A DNA stretch of 64,000 nt from Streptomyces sp. NBC_01255 (GCF_036226445.1 NZ_CP108474.1:3162001-3226000); one strand, 5' to 3'; numbered from the stretch's first letter, positions 52,629 through 61,700 are shown. Made by a program: numbers and translations. The notes: generated by a model not told the origin, from the letters alone.

Positions 52629-52865
52629 CTACTTTCCGGTGGCGCCGGCCTTGGCCGCCGGGGTGTCCGCGGTGGCCGCCGGGTCCGGGGCCTCCTCGAA
52701 GGAGACCTTGCCCATGTGGCGGTTCATCGACTTCATCAGCAGCCAGACCGCGACGGCCATGACCGCGAAGACGACGAAGCCGAGGACGCCGGGGGTCACC
52801 TTGTTCTTGTCCAGCTCTTCGGCGGCGAAGGGGACAAGCTGGGTCAGTGCCAGGTGTGCGCTCAT
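52629..52865 (-). CDS. Small single-pass membrane protein
   Basis: A 78-residue protein with one transmembrane helix (about residues 27-45, GVLGFVVFAVMAVAVWLLM) between an N-terminal acidic segment and an Ala/Lys-rich C-terminus. It begins just after the mca stop codon. An ATG at 52874 would overlap mca by 8 bp. It is probably cotranscribed with mca. Proteins of this kind commonly sit next to mca in Streptomyces, to my recollection. Function is unknown. Confidence 0.7.
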   Translation of the reverse strand: MSAHLALTQLVPFAAEELDKNKVTPGVLGFVVFAVMAVAVWLLMKSMNRHMGKVSFEEAPDPAATADTPAAKAGATGK

Positions 52866-52866
52866 G

Positions 52867-53748
52867 TCAGGCATTGTCGCGGATGCCCGCGAAGAGATCT
52901 TCCTCGGGGAGGGAGGTCGGGACCAGCGCCTTGCTGAGCTCGTACTCCTCCGTCGGCCAGACCTCCTTCTGGATCTCCATCGGGACCCGGAACCAGCCGC
53001 CGTCGGGGTCGATCTGCGTGCGGTGGGCGATCAGGGCCTTGTCGCGGATCTCGAAGAAGTCGGCGCAGGGCACGAAGGTGGTCAGCGTCCGCTCCTTGCG
53101 CTCGAACTCGCTCCAGCGCTCCAGCCACTCCCCGTAGGGGGACTCCAGGCCGCGGGCGAGGAGCGCCTCGTGCAGGGCGGTGGTGCGGGGACGGTTGAAG
53201 CCCTGGTTGTAGTAGAGCTTCAGGGGCTGCCAGACCGGGCCGAACTCGGCCTCCGGGTACTTCTCGGCGTCGGTCGCGCCGTCGAAGGCCACCATCGTGA
53301 TCTTGTGGGTCATGATGTGGTCGGGGTGCGGGTAGCCGCCGTTCTCGTCGTAGGTCGTGATGACCTGCGGGCGGAACGAGCGGATCTTGCGGACCAGCTC
53401 TCCGGCCGCGGTGTCGACGTCCTCCAGGGCGAAGCAGCCCTCGGGGAGCGGGGGCAGCGGGTCGCCCTCGGGCAGTCCCGAGTCGACGAATCCCAGCCAT
53501 TCCTGGGAGACGCCGAGGATCTCGCGGGCCTCGTCCATCTCCTTGCGGCGCACCTCGTGGATGTTCGCCTCGACATAGGCGTCACCCTGGAGCTGGGGGT
53601 TCAGGACCGAGCCGCGCTCGCCGCCCGTGCACGTCACCACGATGACGTCCACCCCCTCGGACACGTACTTGGCCATCGTGGCCGCACCCTTGCTCGACTC
53701 GTCGTCGGGGTGGGCGTGAACGGCCATCAGTCGCAGCTGGTCAGTCAA
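52867..53748 (-). CDS. mca: Mycothiol S-conjugate amidase
   Basis: Cleaves mycothiol S-conjugates of electrophiles and toxins to release mercapturic acids for export, part of actinobacterial thiol detoxification. The zinc site AHPDDES (His13, Asp15, Asp16) opens the protein, VTCTGGERGSVLNP and DENGGYPHPDHIMTHKI follow. The start is taken as TTG at 53748: it gives MTDQLRLMAVHAHPDDE and 293 residues, and GAGG lies at a suitable distance. A longer reading would add 25 residues with no homologous look and would run over the divergent promoter. Confidence 0.92.
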   Translation of the reverse strand: MTDQLRLMAVHAHPDDESSKGAATMAKYVSEGVDVIVVTCTGGERGSVLNPQLQGDAYVEANIHEVRRKEMDEAREILGVSQEWLGFVDSGLPEGDPLPPLPEGCFALEDVDTAAGELVRKIRSFRPQVITTYDENGGYPHPDHIMTHKITMVAFDGATDAEKYPEAEFGPVWQPLKLYYNQGFNRPRTTALHEALLARGLESPYGEWLERWSEFERKERTLTTFVPCADFFEIRDKALIAHRTQIDPDGGWFRVPMEIQKEVWPTEEYELSKALVPTSLPEEDLFAGIRDNA

Positions 53749-53762
53749 GACTCGATCCTCAG

Positions 53763-53792
53763 TGATTCGACGCGGAGGCAGGCTTCTATAGT
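53763..53792 (+). promoter_or_regulatory. Probable promoter of the DUF4307 gene
   Basis: TATAGT (53787-53792) is a good -10 hexamer, with TGATTC (53763-53768) 18 bp upstream as a weak -35. It lies in the 98-bp gap between divergent mca and the DUF4307 gene. Confidence 0.4.
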
Positions 53793-53846
53793 GACGGAAT
53801 CGGGGGAACGAAAATTCCGCCACCCCCGGCTTCGAGAGGATCCACC

Positions 53847-54248
53847 ATGAGCGCGGTGCGAGAGCAGCTGCCCGAAGGGCGCTACGGGCGCTCCGCGGAC
53901 GAGCGGGCCGACCGCAAGCTCAAGGTGGCCGGCGCCGTGCTCGGCGTCCTCTTCCTCGGCATGATGGGCTGGTTCGGCTGGCACTACGTCGTCGACAGCA
54001 AGATCAGCGCCGAGATGATCAAGTTCGACGTGGTGAGCCCCACCGAGGTGCAGGTGCACCTGGAGATCCGCAAGGACGAGGGCGTCAGGGGCGTCTGCAC
54101 GCTGCGGTCACGGGCCGAGGACGGCGCCGAGGTGGCCCGCAAGGACGTGCGGATCGACGACCCCTCCGGCCGGGTCGACAACGTCTTCACGCTCCGTACG
54201 ACGGCGCTCGCGACGAGTGCCGAGCTCGTGGGGTGTACGGCTCGGTAG
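53847..54248 (+). CDS. DUF4307 family membrane protein
   Basis: A 133-residue protein with a basic N-terminus, one transmembrane helix (about residues 28-48, VAGAVLGVLFLGMMGWFGWHYVV) and an exported beta-rich domain with two cysteines (GVCTLRSRAEDGAEV and ELVGCTAR). It matches DUF4307, an actinobacterial family of unknown function often next to mca. The ATG at 53847 has GAGAGGATC upstream. Confidence 0.88.
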   Translation: MSAVREQLPEGRYGRSADERADRKLKVAGAVLGVLFLGMMGWFGWHYVVDSKISAEMIKFDVVSPTEVQVHLEIRKDEGVRGVCTLRSRAEDGAEVARKDVRIDDPSGRVDNVFTLRTTALATSAELVGCTAR

Positions 54249-54437
54249 CCGTGGGTAGGGACCGGGTGACGAGTCCCGGCGGGTCACGAGCGTGACCTGG
54301 GCTGACGCCATCTTGATGATGTATGTCCTCCCGCTTTTCGCCACTCATTGTTAGGCTCGTGGTTTCGCCCGCTCGGGAAGCGCCTGCTTCCCGTGTAGGG
54401 CGATGCTTTGTATTCCCAGTACCTACGAGGAGCACCT

Positions 54438-54935
54438 GTGACCCAGACCAGCGACAACGTCACCTGGCTCACCCAGGAGGCGTACGACAAGCTCAAGGGA
54501 GAGCTTGAGTACCTGTCTGGTCCCGCGCGTACCGAAATCGCGACCAAGATCGCGGCGGCGCGCGAAGAGGGAGACCTGCGCGAGAACGGCGGGTACCACG
54601 CGGCCAAGGAGGAGCAGGGCAAGCAGGAGCTCCGGGTCCGCCAGCTCACCCAGCTGCTCGAGCACGCCAAGGTCGGCGAGGCCCCGGCGGACGACGGCGT
54701 CGTCGAGCCCGGCATGGTCGTCACGATCGCCTTCGACGGCGACGAGGACGACACGATGACCTTCCTGCTCGCCTCCCGCGAGTACGCGAGCGACGACATC
54801 GAGACCTACTCGCCGCAGTCGCCGCTCGGCGTCGGTGTCAACGGCAAGAAGGCCGGTGACGACGCCGAGTACGAGCTGCCGAACGGCAAGAAGGCCACGG
54901 TGAAGATCCTCAGCGCCACGCCGTACGGCCGCTGA
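54438..54935 (+). CDS. greA: Transcription elongation factor GreA
   Basis: Rescues backtracked RNA polymerase by stimulating transcript cleavage. The 165-residue protein has the N-terminal coiled coil (about 1-77) with the functional acidic tip REEGDLRENGGYHAAKEEQG, and a C-terminal FKBP-like domain (SPQSPLGVGVNGKKAGDDAEYELPNGK). The GTG at 54438 has GAGGAG upstream. A hairpin CGGGAAGC-GCCT-GCTTCCCG (54374-54393) lies in the presumed leader, and a good terminator follows. Confidence 0.96.
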   Translation: MTQTSDNVTWLTQEAYDKLKGELEYLSGPARTEIATKIAAAREEGDLRENGGYHAAKEEQGKQELRVRQLTQLLEHAKVGEAPADDGVVEPGMVVTIAFDGDEDDTMTFLLASREYASDDIETYSPQSPLGVGVNGKKAGDDAEYELPNGKKATVKILSATPYGR

Positions 54936-54964
54936 GCCGCCGCCTTCCACGGCTTCGTGTGACG

Positions 54965-54993
54965 GGCCGGACCCCTCGGGGGTCCGGCCTTTT
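54965..54993 (+). terminator. Rho-independent terminator of greA
   Basis: An 11-bp perfect stem (54965-54975 with 54979-54989) and a TCG loop are followed by TTTT (54990-54993). Confidence 0.85.
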
Positions 54994-54996
54994 CCC

Positions 54997-55054
54997 TTGC
55001 ATGCACATGCAATGATGCGGCCCTGACGTTGCGTCATCAGAGTTGCGTCATCAG
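54997..55054 (+). promoter_or_regulatory. Dyads and a direct repeat directly upstream of the first kinase gene
   Basis: TTGCATG-CA-CATGCAA (54997-55012) is a perfect 7-bp dyad. TGACG-TTG-CGTCA (55024-55036) is a 5-bp dyad. GTTGCGTCATCAG occurs twice (55028-55040 and 55042-55054). The second copy ends five bases before the ATG, so binding here would block promoter or ribosome access. The regulator is unknown. Confidence 0.45.
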
Positions 55055-55059
55055 GGGGG

Positions 55060-57471
55060 ATGGGCACAGTGCTGGGACCGCTGCGTGAGGGCACGCCACG
55101 GCAGATCGGACCGTACGAGGTGCTGGCCCGGCTCGGCGCCGGCGGCATGGGCGAGGTCTTCCTCGGGCGGGGAGCGGCCGACGGGGTCTTCGTCGCCGTG
55201 AAGACGGTGCGGCGGGACGTCGCCGGTGATCCCGCCTTCCGCGACCGGTTCCGGCGCGAGATCCGGGTCGCCGCACTCGTCGCCAGCCCCCACGCCGCGG
55301 CGCCCGTCGGCGGCGACGCCGACGCCGAGGTGCCCTGGCTGGCCACCGCGTACGTCCCCGGGCCCAGCCTCTCCCAGGCCGTGCGGCGCGGCGGCGCGCT
55401 GCCCGTCGCCACCGTGCGCGCCGTCGGCGCCGGGGTCGCCCGCGCCCTCGCCGACCTGCACGCGGCCGGGGTCCTGCACCGGGACCTCAAGCCCGGCAAC
55501 GTCATGCTCTCCGTCGACGGGCCCCGCCTCATCGACTTCGGCATCGCCCGCAGCGCCACCGCGACCACCATGACCGCGACGGGGGTGATGGTCGGCACCC
55601 CCGCCTTCATGTCCCCCGAGCACGTGGCGGGCGCGCGACGGGTGACCGCCGCCTCCGACGTCTTCTGCCTCGGCTCGCTGCTCTGCTACGCGGCGACCGG
55701 CGAGGACCCCTTCGGTGACGGGCCGCTCGCCGCCGTCCTCTACCGGGTCTCACAGGCGGAAGCCAACCTGAGCCGGGTGCCGGAGGAGCTGCGCGGCACC
55801 GTCGCCGCCTGTCTGGCCCTGGACCCGGCGGACCGGCCCACGCCGGGGGAGCTCGCGGAGCTGCTCGGCGAGGGCGCGGGGAGTCGTTTCCCCTGGCCGA
55901 AGGGCGTACGGGACCACATCGGCGAGTACGGGACGGAGCTGGCCCAGCTCGTGGCCTCCGGCGGTCCGCTTCTGGAGGTCGCGCCCGCGCCCTCGATCGA
56001 TCCCCGGGGGCCTGTCGTGACCTCGGGGGTGCCGGGGCTGCATTCCGTGCCGACGCAGGGGCCGGTCGCGCGGCCCGACGCCCCTCCGCGTCGGCGGCGG
56101 GGGCGGGTGCTCGCCGCCGTCCTGGCGCTCGCGGTCGTGGCCGGGGGGCTCGGCACGTATCTGTTGTGGCCGGAGAGCGAGACGAAGAAGCCCTCGGCGC
56201 CGCCGAAAGCCGCCCCGCCCGCCGGGCCGCGTGTCCCGGGCGTCGACGACCGGGGCCTCGCCGACGCCTCGGGCGTCGTCCCGCAGAGCACGGCCCAGCG
56301 GCCGGCCGACTGGAAGCCGTGGCAGGCGAAGCTGACCGCGCCGGCGCTCGGCTGCTCGGCCGGGGAGAAGGTGCTGGTCTGCCGGACGACGGACGGGCGG
56401 TACGAGGCGCTGGATCCGGCGAGCGGGAAGAAGCTGTGGGACGTGCCCCGCGCCAAGGACACGCCGCCCGAGACCTACATCAGCACCTCCGGTTACCCCT
56501 TCGTGGGCGGGGGCGCCACACGTCCCACGGTCCACGACGGGAACGTGGTGCTCGTCGCCGGAGCCTCGCTCCAGGTCCGTGACGCGCGCACGGGGGCGGT
56601 GCGCTGGGAGAAGCCGGCCCTGGGTCCACAGAACTTCTGGGACACCCGGCCCGTCGTCGGCGACGGGATCGTCTTCGCGGCGACGAAGCTCGCCGAGGAC
56701 AGCACCGAAACGCTGGTCGCTCTGACGGCGTTCTCCCTGGCCGACGGACGGCGGCTCTGGTCGCACGGTCTCACCAACGGGGACATCTCCAGCGCCGAAC
56801 GCAAGGCGTACGAGTCGGTGGCCTACGCCAAGGGCATCGTCTACGCGCTCAGTCAGGGCGGGCTCGTGGCGTACGACGGCAAGAAGGGCACTCAGCTCGG
56901 ACAGGTGGACCCGGACTCCAAGGCGTGCCGCGAGCTCAAGGTGCTCGGTGCGTCGGCGTACTGCGCCGGCGCCGGGTCCGGCGAGGACACCGACACGGCG
57001 CTGCATCTGCTCGACGCCCGCACTCTCGCCTCGAAGGCCTCGCTGCCCGGCGCGCTCGCCTCGACCACTCCCACGTCCGTCGGTCCGCACGCCGTCGTGA
57101 CCTTCGACAAGGGTCTGCGGATCCTCGACCCTCGCACGGGGAAGACGGTCGCCACGCACGCGGCCGAGGCCGCGCCCGCCGGCCTCGGCCAGAGCTGGTC
57201 GTCGCCCCTGATCGCCGGCGATCAGGTCGTGTACGCCGACTACTCCTCGCTCTACACCGTGCGGATCGGCGCCGACGGCAAGCCGGGCGGGCTCAACGTG
57301 ACACCGGTGCCCGGGGCGCCGGGACCGCGTGCCGAGGAGGAGTTCTACGACCCGAGAATGGGCGAATTGATCTTCAAGAAGATCCGGCAGCCGGAGGTCC
57401 TGCCCGTGGGCGGAATCGCGTACGTCGTCTTCGACAAGGGTGTCGTCTCCTCCGTCGAACTCCCCAAGTGA
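55060..57471 (+). CDS. Membrane Ser/Thr protein kinase with PQQ-like beta-propeller sensor
   Basis: An 803-residue receptor kinase. The cytosolic kinase domain (about 18-275) has an intact LGAGGMGEV loop, Lys48 in VAVKTV, the HRDLKPGN catalytic loop (Asp142) and DFG (Asp159), followed by TGVMVGTPAFMSPEH in the activation segment. A juxtamembrane Pro/Arg stretch, one transmembrane helix (about 348-368) and an exported domain (about 400-803) follow. The latter has repeated WD/PQQ-type blades (YEALDPASGKKLWDV, LQVRDARTGAVRWEK). The ligand is unknown. It is adjacent to a closely similar kinase. Confidence 0.9.
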   Translation: MGTVLGPLREGTPRQIGPYEVLARLGAGGMGEVFLGRGAADGVFVAVKTVRRDVAGDPAFRDRFRREIRVAALVASPHAAAPVGGDADAEVPWLATAYVPGPSLSQAVRRGGALPVATVRAVGAGVARALADLHAAGVLHRDLKPGNVMLSVDGPRLIDFGIARSATATTMTATGVMVGTPAFMSPEHVAGARRVTAASDVFCLGSLLCYAATGEDPFGDGPLAAVLYRVSQAEANLSRVPEELRGTVAACLALDPADRPTPGELAELLGEGAGSRFPWPKGVRDHIGEYGTELAQLVASGGPLLEVAPAPSIDPRGPVVTSGVPGLHSVPTQGPVARPDAPPRRRRGRVLAAVLALAVVAGGLGTYLLWPESETKKPSAPPKAAPPAGPRVPGVDDRGLADASGVVPQSTAQRPADWKPWQAKLTAPALGCSAGEKVLVCRTTDGRYEALDPASGKKLWDVPRAKDTPPETYISTSGYPFVGGGATRPTVHDGNVVLVAGASLQVRDARTGAVRWEKPALGPQNFWDTRPVVGDGIVFAATKLAEDSTETLVALTAFSLADGRRLWSHGLTNGDISSAERKAYESVAYAKGIVYALSQGGLVAYDGKKGTQLGQVDPDSKACRELKVLGASAYCAGAGSGEDTDTALHLLDARTLASKASLPGALASTTPTSVGPHAVVTFDKGLRILDPRTGKTVATHAAEAAPAGLGQSWSSPLIAGDQVVYADYSSLYTVRIGADGKPGGLNVTPVPGAPGPRAEEEFYDPRMGELIFKKIRQPEVLPVGGIAYVVFDKGVVSSVELPK

Positions 57472-57492
57472 CGCTCTGAAAGGACCTGTTCG

Positions 57493-59775
57493 GTGCTGGA
57501 AGCTCTGCCCCCGGGACAGCCCCCGCGACTCACGGGGCCCTACCGACTGCTCGCCCGGATCGGCGCGGGCGGCATGGGCGAGGTACATCTCGCCTGCCGG
57601 GCCGACGAGCCGACCGCCGATCCGTACCGGATGGTCGCCGTGAAGACCGTGCGGGAGGACCTGGAGGTCGACGGGGACTTCCGGACCCGGTTCCGGCGGG
57701 AGATCGCGGCGGCGCGGACCGTGGACGGGCCGGGGGTGGCGCGGCTCGTGGACGCCGACGCCGAGGCGCCCTCGCCGTGGCTGGCGACGGAGTACGTGCC
57801 GGGGCCCTCGCTCGCCGAGGCCGTCGTGCGGTCGGGGGCACTGCCCGTCGCGGCCGTACGGGCCCTGGGCGTCGGGCTCGCGCGGGCTCTGGCGGACGTG
57901 CACCGGGTGAAGGTCCTGCACCGGGACCTCAAGCCCGCGAACGTCCTCCTCGGTGCGGCCGGGCCGAAGCTGATCGACTTCGGCATCGCGCATGCCTTCG
58001 AGGCGACGGCGCTGACCTCGACCGGGCTCGTGATCGGCTCCCCCGGGTTCATGTCGCCGGAGCACCTGGTGGGGAGCCGGGCGGTGGTGCCCGCGTCGGA
58101 CGTGTTCTGCCTGGGCGCGGTGCTCGCGTTCGCGGCAAGCGGCCAAGGGCCGTTCCATGACGAGGAGATGGCCGCGGTGATCTATCGGATCACTCGCGCC
58201 GACGCCGAACTGTCCGGGGTTCCGGAGGAGTTGCGGACCGTCGTGGAGCGGTGCCTGCGGCTCGATCCCGCCGAGCGGCCCTCGGCCGAGGAGTTGGTGG
58301 GCCTGCTCGGTGGCGGGGGCGCTCCGGCGGCCTTCCCTTGGCCCGGTGGGGTGTTGTCGCTGCTCGCCGAGCACGGGGAGGCCGCCCGGCAGGTCGGGGA
58401 GGCGGCGGCGTCGGGTGCGGGCGTGGCCGATCTGCCGACGCTCGGGCCGGTCGTGCCGTACTCCCCCACCGCGATGACGGACCGGCCGGTGACGCCGGCC
58501 GCCGCACCCACGCGGTCTCGGCGGCGCTGGGGCGCCGCCGTGGCCGGGGCGGTGGCGGTGGCCGTGCTCGCGACGGTGGGTGTGGTACTGCTCAACCGGG
58601 CCGATGGGGCGGGGAGTTCGGCCGGCGGGGTCGCGGGGTCGCCGAGCACCGCCCCCGGTACGTCGGGGGCTCCGGCTCCGCGGACGCTGAGCCAGGTCGT
58701 CCTGCCGTACGGCGGCGCGGGCCACACCAACGACTTCGGCACGGCGGGCACCGACCGCGCGTACCGCCCGGCCGAGTGGTCGCCATGGATCACCGAGGTG
58801 GAGCCGGGCAGCGGCACCTGCGCGCTCTCCCCGAAGGTCCTGCTCTGCCCCGGGCCCGGCGGCGCGGCCACCGGGCTGAGCGCGGCGGACGGCAAGCAGC
58901 TGTGGAAGGTACCGGGCCGGGGCGAGGGGCTGCGCAGCGGCGCCCAGTATCCGGCGGTCGTCGGCGACACCGCGTATGTGACGGGGCCGGACGGGGTCGT
59001 CGCCTACGGGGTCCTGGACGGCAGGGAGCGGAACCGGATCCCGGGGCCCGGGGGCGATTGGGCCGTGAAGGGGACGGACCTGCTGGACGGGGTCCTCTAC
59101 TCCACGTACGTCAACGTGCGCGACGAGCGGACGGGGCTCGTGACCGCCGTTCGCCTCGGCGACGGCAAGGAGCTGTGGCGGACGCCGCTCGACGCCCTGC
59201 CGGAGCAGCCGGTCGTGGCGGCCGGGCGGGTGTTCGTCCCGCTCGGCGTCGTGCCGGTGGCCCTGGACGCCCGTACGGGCAGGGAGACGGCGCGAGGCAC
59301 GGAGGCCTGCAGCGTCTTCACCGTCCACGAGAAGAGCGGCAGCGTGCTGTGCTCGGGGCGGCAGGAAGGCACCGTCGGCGTCCTGGACGCCACGACGCTC
59401 ACGATGCGTCGCACGCTGGGCAGCCAGGTCTCGGCCGGGCCCGCCGTGAACGCGGACGGGCTCGTCGCCGTCGTCGAAACGGACGGTGGCCTCGTCACGT
59501 ACGACCTGAAGAGCGGCCGCGAGCGGTGGCGGGCGTCGGGGCACTCCGGGGAGCGGGTGTACCTCGCGGGTGACCGGGTCGTGGTCGCGGGCGCGACGAA
59601 TGTGACCTCCTTTCCGGCCTCCGGTCCCACCGCCGAGGACGACGGGGAGGCCTACGAGCCCAACCTGCCCGACGGCGTCCCCCTGCAGCAGGCGGCCGGA
59701 GATGTACTGGCCGCCGGAGGGGCGGTGTTCCTCGCCCTCCCCGACGGCCTCGTCGTCTCCGGGTATCTGCCCTGA
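57493..59775 (+). CDS. Membrane Ser/Thr protein kinase with PQQ-like beta-propeller sensor
   Basis: A 760-residue receptor kinase, paralogue of the preceding gene and starting 21 bp after it. IGAGGMGEV, Lys51, HRDLKPAN (Asp145) and DFG (Asp162) are all present, so it should be active. The helix is near residues 342-365 and the exported propeller has LSAADGKQLWKVPGRG, VRLGDGKELWRTP and TYDLKSGRERWRASG blades. The GTG at 57493 has GAAAGGA upstream. It ends 9 bp before the converging ABC-2 permease, without a clear hairpin. Confidence 0.9.
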   Translation: MLEALPPGQPPRLTGPYRLLARIGAGGMGEVHLACRADEPTADPYRMVAVKTVREDLEVDGDFRTRFRREIAAARTVDGPGVARLVDADAEAPSPWLATEYVPGPSLAEAVVRSGALPVAAVRALGVGLARALADVHRVKVLHRDLKPANVLLGAAGPKLIDFGIAHAFEATALTSTGLVIGSPGFMSPEHLVGSRAVVPASDVFCLGAVLAFAASGQGPFHDEEMAAVIYRITRADAELSGVPEELRTVVERCLRLDPAERPSAEELVGLLGGGGAPAAFPWPGGVLSLLAEHGEAARQVGEAAASGAGVADLPTLGPVVPYSPTAMTDRPVTPAAAPTRSRRRWGAAVAGAVAVAVLATVGVVLLNRADGAGSSAGGVAGSPSTAPGTSGAPAPRTLSQVVLPYGGAGHTNDFGTAGTDRAYRPAEWSPWITEVEPGSGTCALSPKVLLCPGPGGAATGLSAADGKQLWKVPGRGEGLRSGAQYPAVVGDTAYVTGPDGVVAYGVLDGRERNRIPGPGGDWAVKGTDLLDGVLYSTYVNVRDERTGLVTAVRLGDGKELWRTPLDALPEQPVVAAGRVFVPLGVVPVALDARTGRETARGTEACSVFTVHEKSGSVLCSGRQEGTVGVLDATTLTMRRTLGSQVSAGPAVNADGLVAVVETDGGLVTYDLKSGRERWRASGHSGERVYLAGDRVVVAGATNVTSFPASGPTAEDDGEAYEPNLPDGVPLQQAAGDVLAAGGAVFLALPDGLVVSGYLP

Positions 59776-59784
59776 GCGGGGCGG

Positions 59785-60591
59785 TCAGCCGTCCGCGCGG
59801 CGGTACTTGCGGACCGAGAGCGTACGGAAGATGGCGACGATCAGGATCGAGTAGATCAGCGACGCCCACACCGGGTTCTGCATCGGCCAGGCGTCGGAGG
59901 GGGAGACGCCCGGGTCGCCGAAGAGCTTGCGGCAGGCCTGCACGGTGGCGCTGAACGGGTTCCACTCGGCGATGGGCTGGAGCCAGGACGGCATCTGGCT
60001 GGAATCCACGAACGCGTTCGAGATGAACGTGACCGGGAAGAGCCAGATGAGGCCGCCGGACGTCGCCGCCTCCGGGGTGCGGACCGAGAGGCCGATGAGG
60101 GCGCCGATCCAGGTGAAGGCGTAGCCCAGGAGGAGAAGGAGGGCGAAGCCCGCCATGATCTTCCCGAAGTTGGTCGGTGCCGCGTAGCCCGGGCGCCAGC
60201 CGATGATCAGCGCGACGATCGCGAGGACGAACAGGGTCAGCGCGGTCTGGACGAGGTCGGCGAGGGTGCGGCCGGTGAGGACCGCGCCGCGCGCCATGGG
60301 CAGGGAGCGGAAGCGGTCGATGAGGCCCTTGTGCATGTCGTCCGCGATGCCCGCGCCCGCGCCGGCCGTGGCGAAGGTGACGGTCTGCGCGAAGATGCCC
60401 GCCATCAGGAAGTTCTTGTAGACGTCCGGATCGGTGCTGCCTCCGATGCTCATGGAGCCGCCGAAGACGTACGTGAAGAGGATCACGAACATCACCGGCT
60501 GGATCAGCCCGAAGAGGATCATCTCGGGGATCCGGGTCATGCGGATGAGGTTGCGCCGGGCGATGACCAGGGAGTCGTTCACGGTGCTCAC
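59785..60591 (-). CDS. ABC-2 type permease (DrrB-like)
   Basis: A 268-residue membrane protein with six helices, forming an exporter with the ATPase encoded upstream. The family pattern is clear: VYKNFLMAGIFAQTVTFATAGAGAGIADDMHKGLIDRFRSLPMARGAVLTGRT and PEAATSGGLIWLFPVTFISNAF. The GTG at 60591 overlaps the ATPase stop (GTGA). DrrAB-like exporters carry drugs or other hydrophobic molecules. The substrate is unknown. Confidence 0.9.
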   Translation of the reverse strand: MSTVNDSLVIARRNLIRMTRIPEMILFGLIQPVMFVILFTYVFGGSMSIGGSTDPDVYKNFLMAGIFAQTVTFATAGAGAGIADDMHKGLIDRFRSLPMARGAVLTGRTLADLVQTALTLFVLAIVALIIGWRPGYAAPTNFGKIMAGFALLLLLGYAFTWIGALIGLSVRTPEAATSGGLIWLFPVTFISNAFVDSSQMPSWLQPIAEWNPFSATVQACRKLFGDPGVSPSDAWPMQNPVWASLIYSILIVAIFRTLSVRKYRRADG

Positions 60592-61700
60592 TTGGCCGTC
60601 TCCTTCGTCAGGTCACGGTCACGGCCCCGGCCGTCCTTGCCACGGCCGTCCGTGCCACGGCCGTCCGTGCCACGGCCGTCCGTGCCACGGCCGTCCGTGC
60701 CGCGGCCGTCCTCCGGGGGCGGCCCGCCGTTCTCCTCCTCCGTCAGTGCGGCCGCGTGGCCGGTCAGGGAGATGAAGACGTCGTCGAGGGTGGGGCGGCG
60801 CAGGCCGATGTCGTCGATCTCGACGCCGACGGCGTCCAGGTCCCGGATGACCTCGGCGAGCAGCTTGGCGCCGCCCGAGACGGGGACGGTGAGCTTACGG
60901 GTGTGGTCCTCGACGGAGACCTCGCTCTCCCCCCGGCCCGCGATGCCGTAGCGGGCGAGGACGCCGCGGGCGCCCGCGATCATCGCCGGCTCGTGGACGA
61001 CGACCTCGACGCGCTCGCCGCCCGTCTGGGCCTTGAGCTGGTCGGAGGTGCCGCGTGCGATGACCTTGCCCTGGTCGACGACGCAGATGTCGTGGGCGAG
61101 GTGGTCGGCCTCCTCCAGGTACTGCGTGGTGAGGAGCAGCGTCGTACCCCCCGCGACGAGTTCCTTGATGACCTCCCACAGCGCCTGCCGGTTCCGGGGG
61201 TCGAGGCCGGTCGTCGGCTCGTCCATGAACATGACCGGTGGGGAGACGACGAGGGCCGCCGCGAGGTCGAGGCGCCGGCGCATGCCGCCGGAGTACGTCT
61301 TGGCGGTGCGGTCGGCGGCGTCCGCGAGCCGGAACCGGTCGAGAAGTTCGTCGGCCCGTACCTTCGCCGCCTTCGCCTTCATCTGGTACAGCCGGCCGAC
61401 CATCTGGAGGTTCTCGCGGCCGGTGAGGTACTCGTCGACCGCGGCGAACTGGCCGGAGAGGCCGATCGAGCGGCGGACCTGTTCGGGATGCTTGAGGACG
61501 TCGATTCCGGCGACGACGGCCCGGCCGCTGTCGGGCTGGAGGAGCGTCGTCAGCACGCGCACGGTGGTGGTCTTCCCCGCGCCGTTCGGGCCGAGCAGGC
61601 CCAGGACAGTGCCCTCGGGTACGTCGAGATCGACGCCGTCCAGAGCTCGTACGTCACCGAAGGTCTTCACCAGACCCTCGGCGTAGATCGCGCCTGGCAT
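60588..61700 (-). CDS. ABC exporter ATPase (DrrA family) with a repetitive C-terminal tail
   Basis: A 370-residue ATPase. Walker A is GPNGAGKTTTVRVL, the signature is TYSGGMRRRLDLA, Walker B is VMFMDEPTTGLDPRNR, and LTTQYLEEAD follows. The DrrA-type C-terminal extension is present up to about residue 325. The last 45 residues are an unusual charged tail with four perfect GTDGR pentads, then KDGRGRDRDLTKETAK. The ATG at 61700 begins MPGAIYAEGL. A MarR-type regulator lies 1.5 kb away but not in the same unit. Confidence 0.92.
   Translation of the reverse strand: MPGAIYAEGLVKTFGDVRALDGVDLDVPEGTVLGLLGPNGAGKTTTVRVLTTLLQPDSGRAVVAGIDVLKHPEQVRRSIGLSGQFAAVDEYLTGRENLQMVGRLYQMKAKAAKVRADELLDRFRLADAADRTAKTYSGGMRRRLDLAAALVVSPPVMFMDEPTTGLDPRNRQALWEVIKELVAGGTTLLLTTQYLEEADHLAHDICVVDQGKVIARGTSDQLKAQTGGERVEVVVHEPAMIAGARGVLARYGIAGRGESEVSVEDHTRKLTVPVSGGAKLLAEVIRDLDAVGVEIDDIGLRRPTLDDVFISLTGHAAALTEEENGGPPPEDGRGTDGRGTDGRGTDGRGTDGRGKDGRGRDRDLTKETAK
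60641..60700. repeat. 15-bp tandem repeat, four perfect units
   Basis: Four identical copies of cacggccgtccgtgc (60641, 60656, 60671, 60686) with degenerate copies on both sides encode the GTDGR pentads at the end of the ABC ATPase. Confidence 0.9.
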
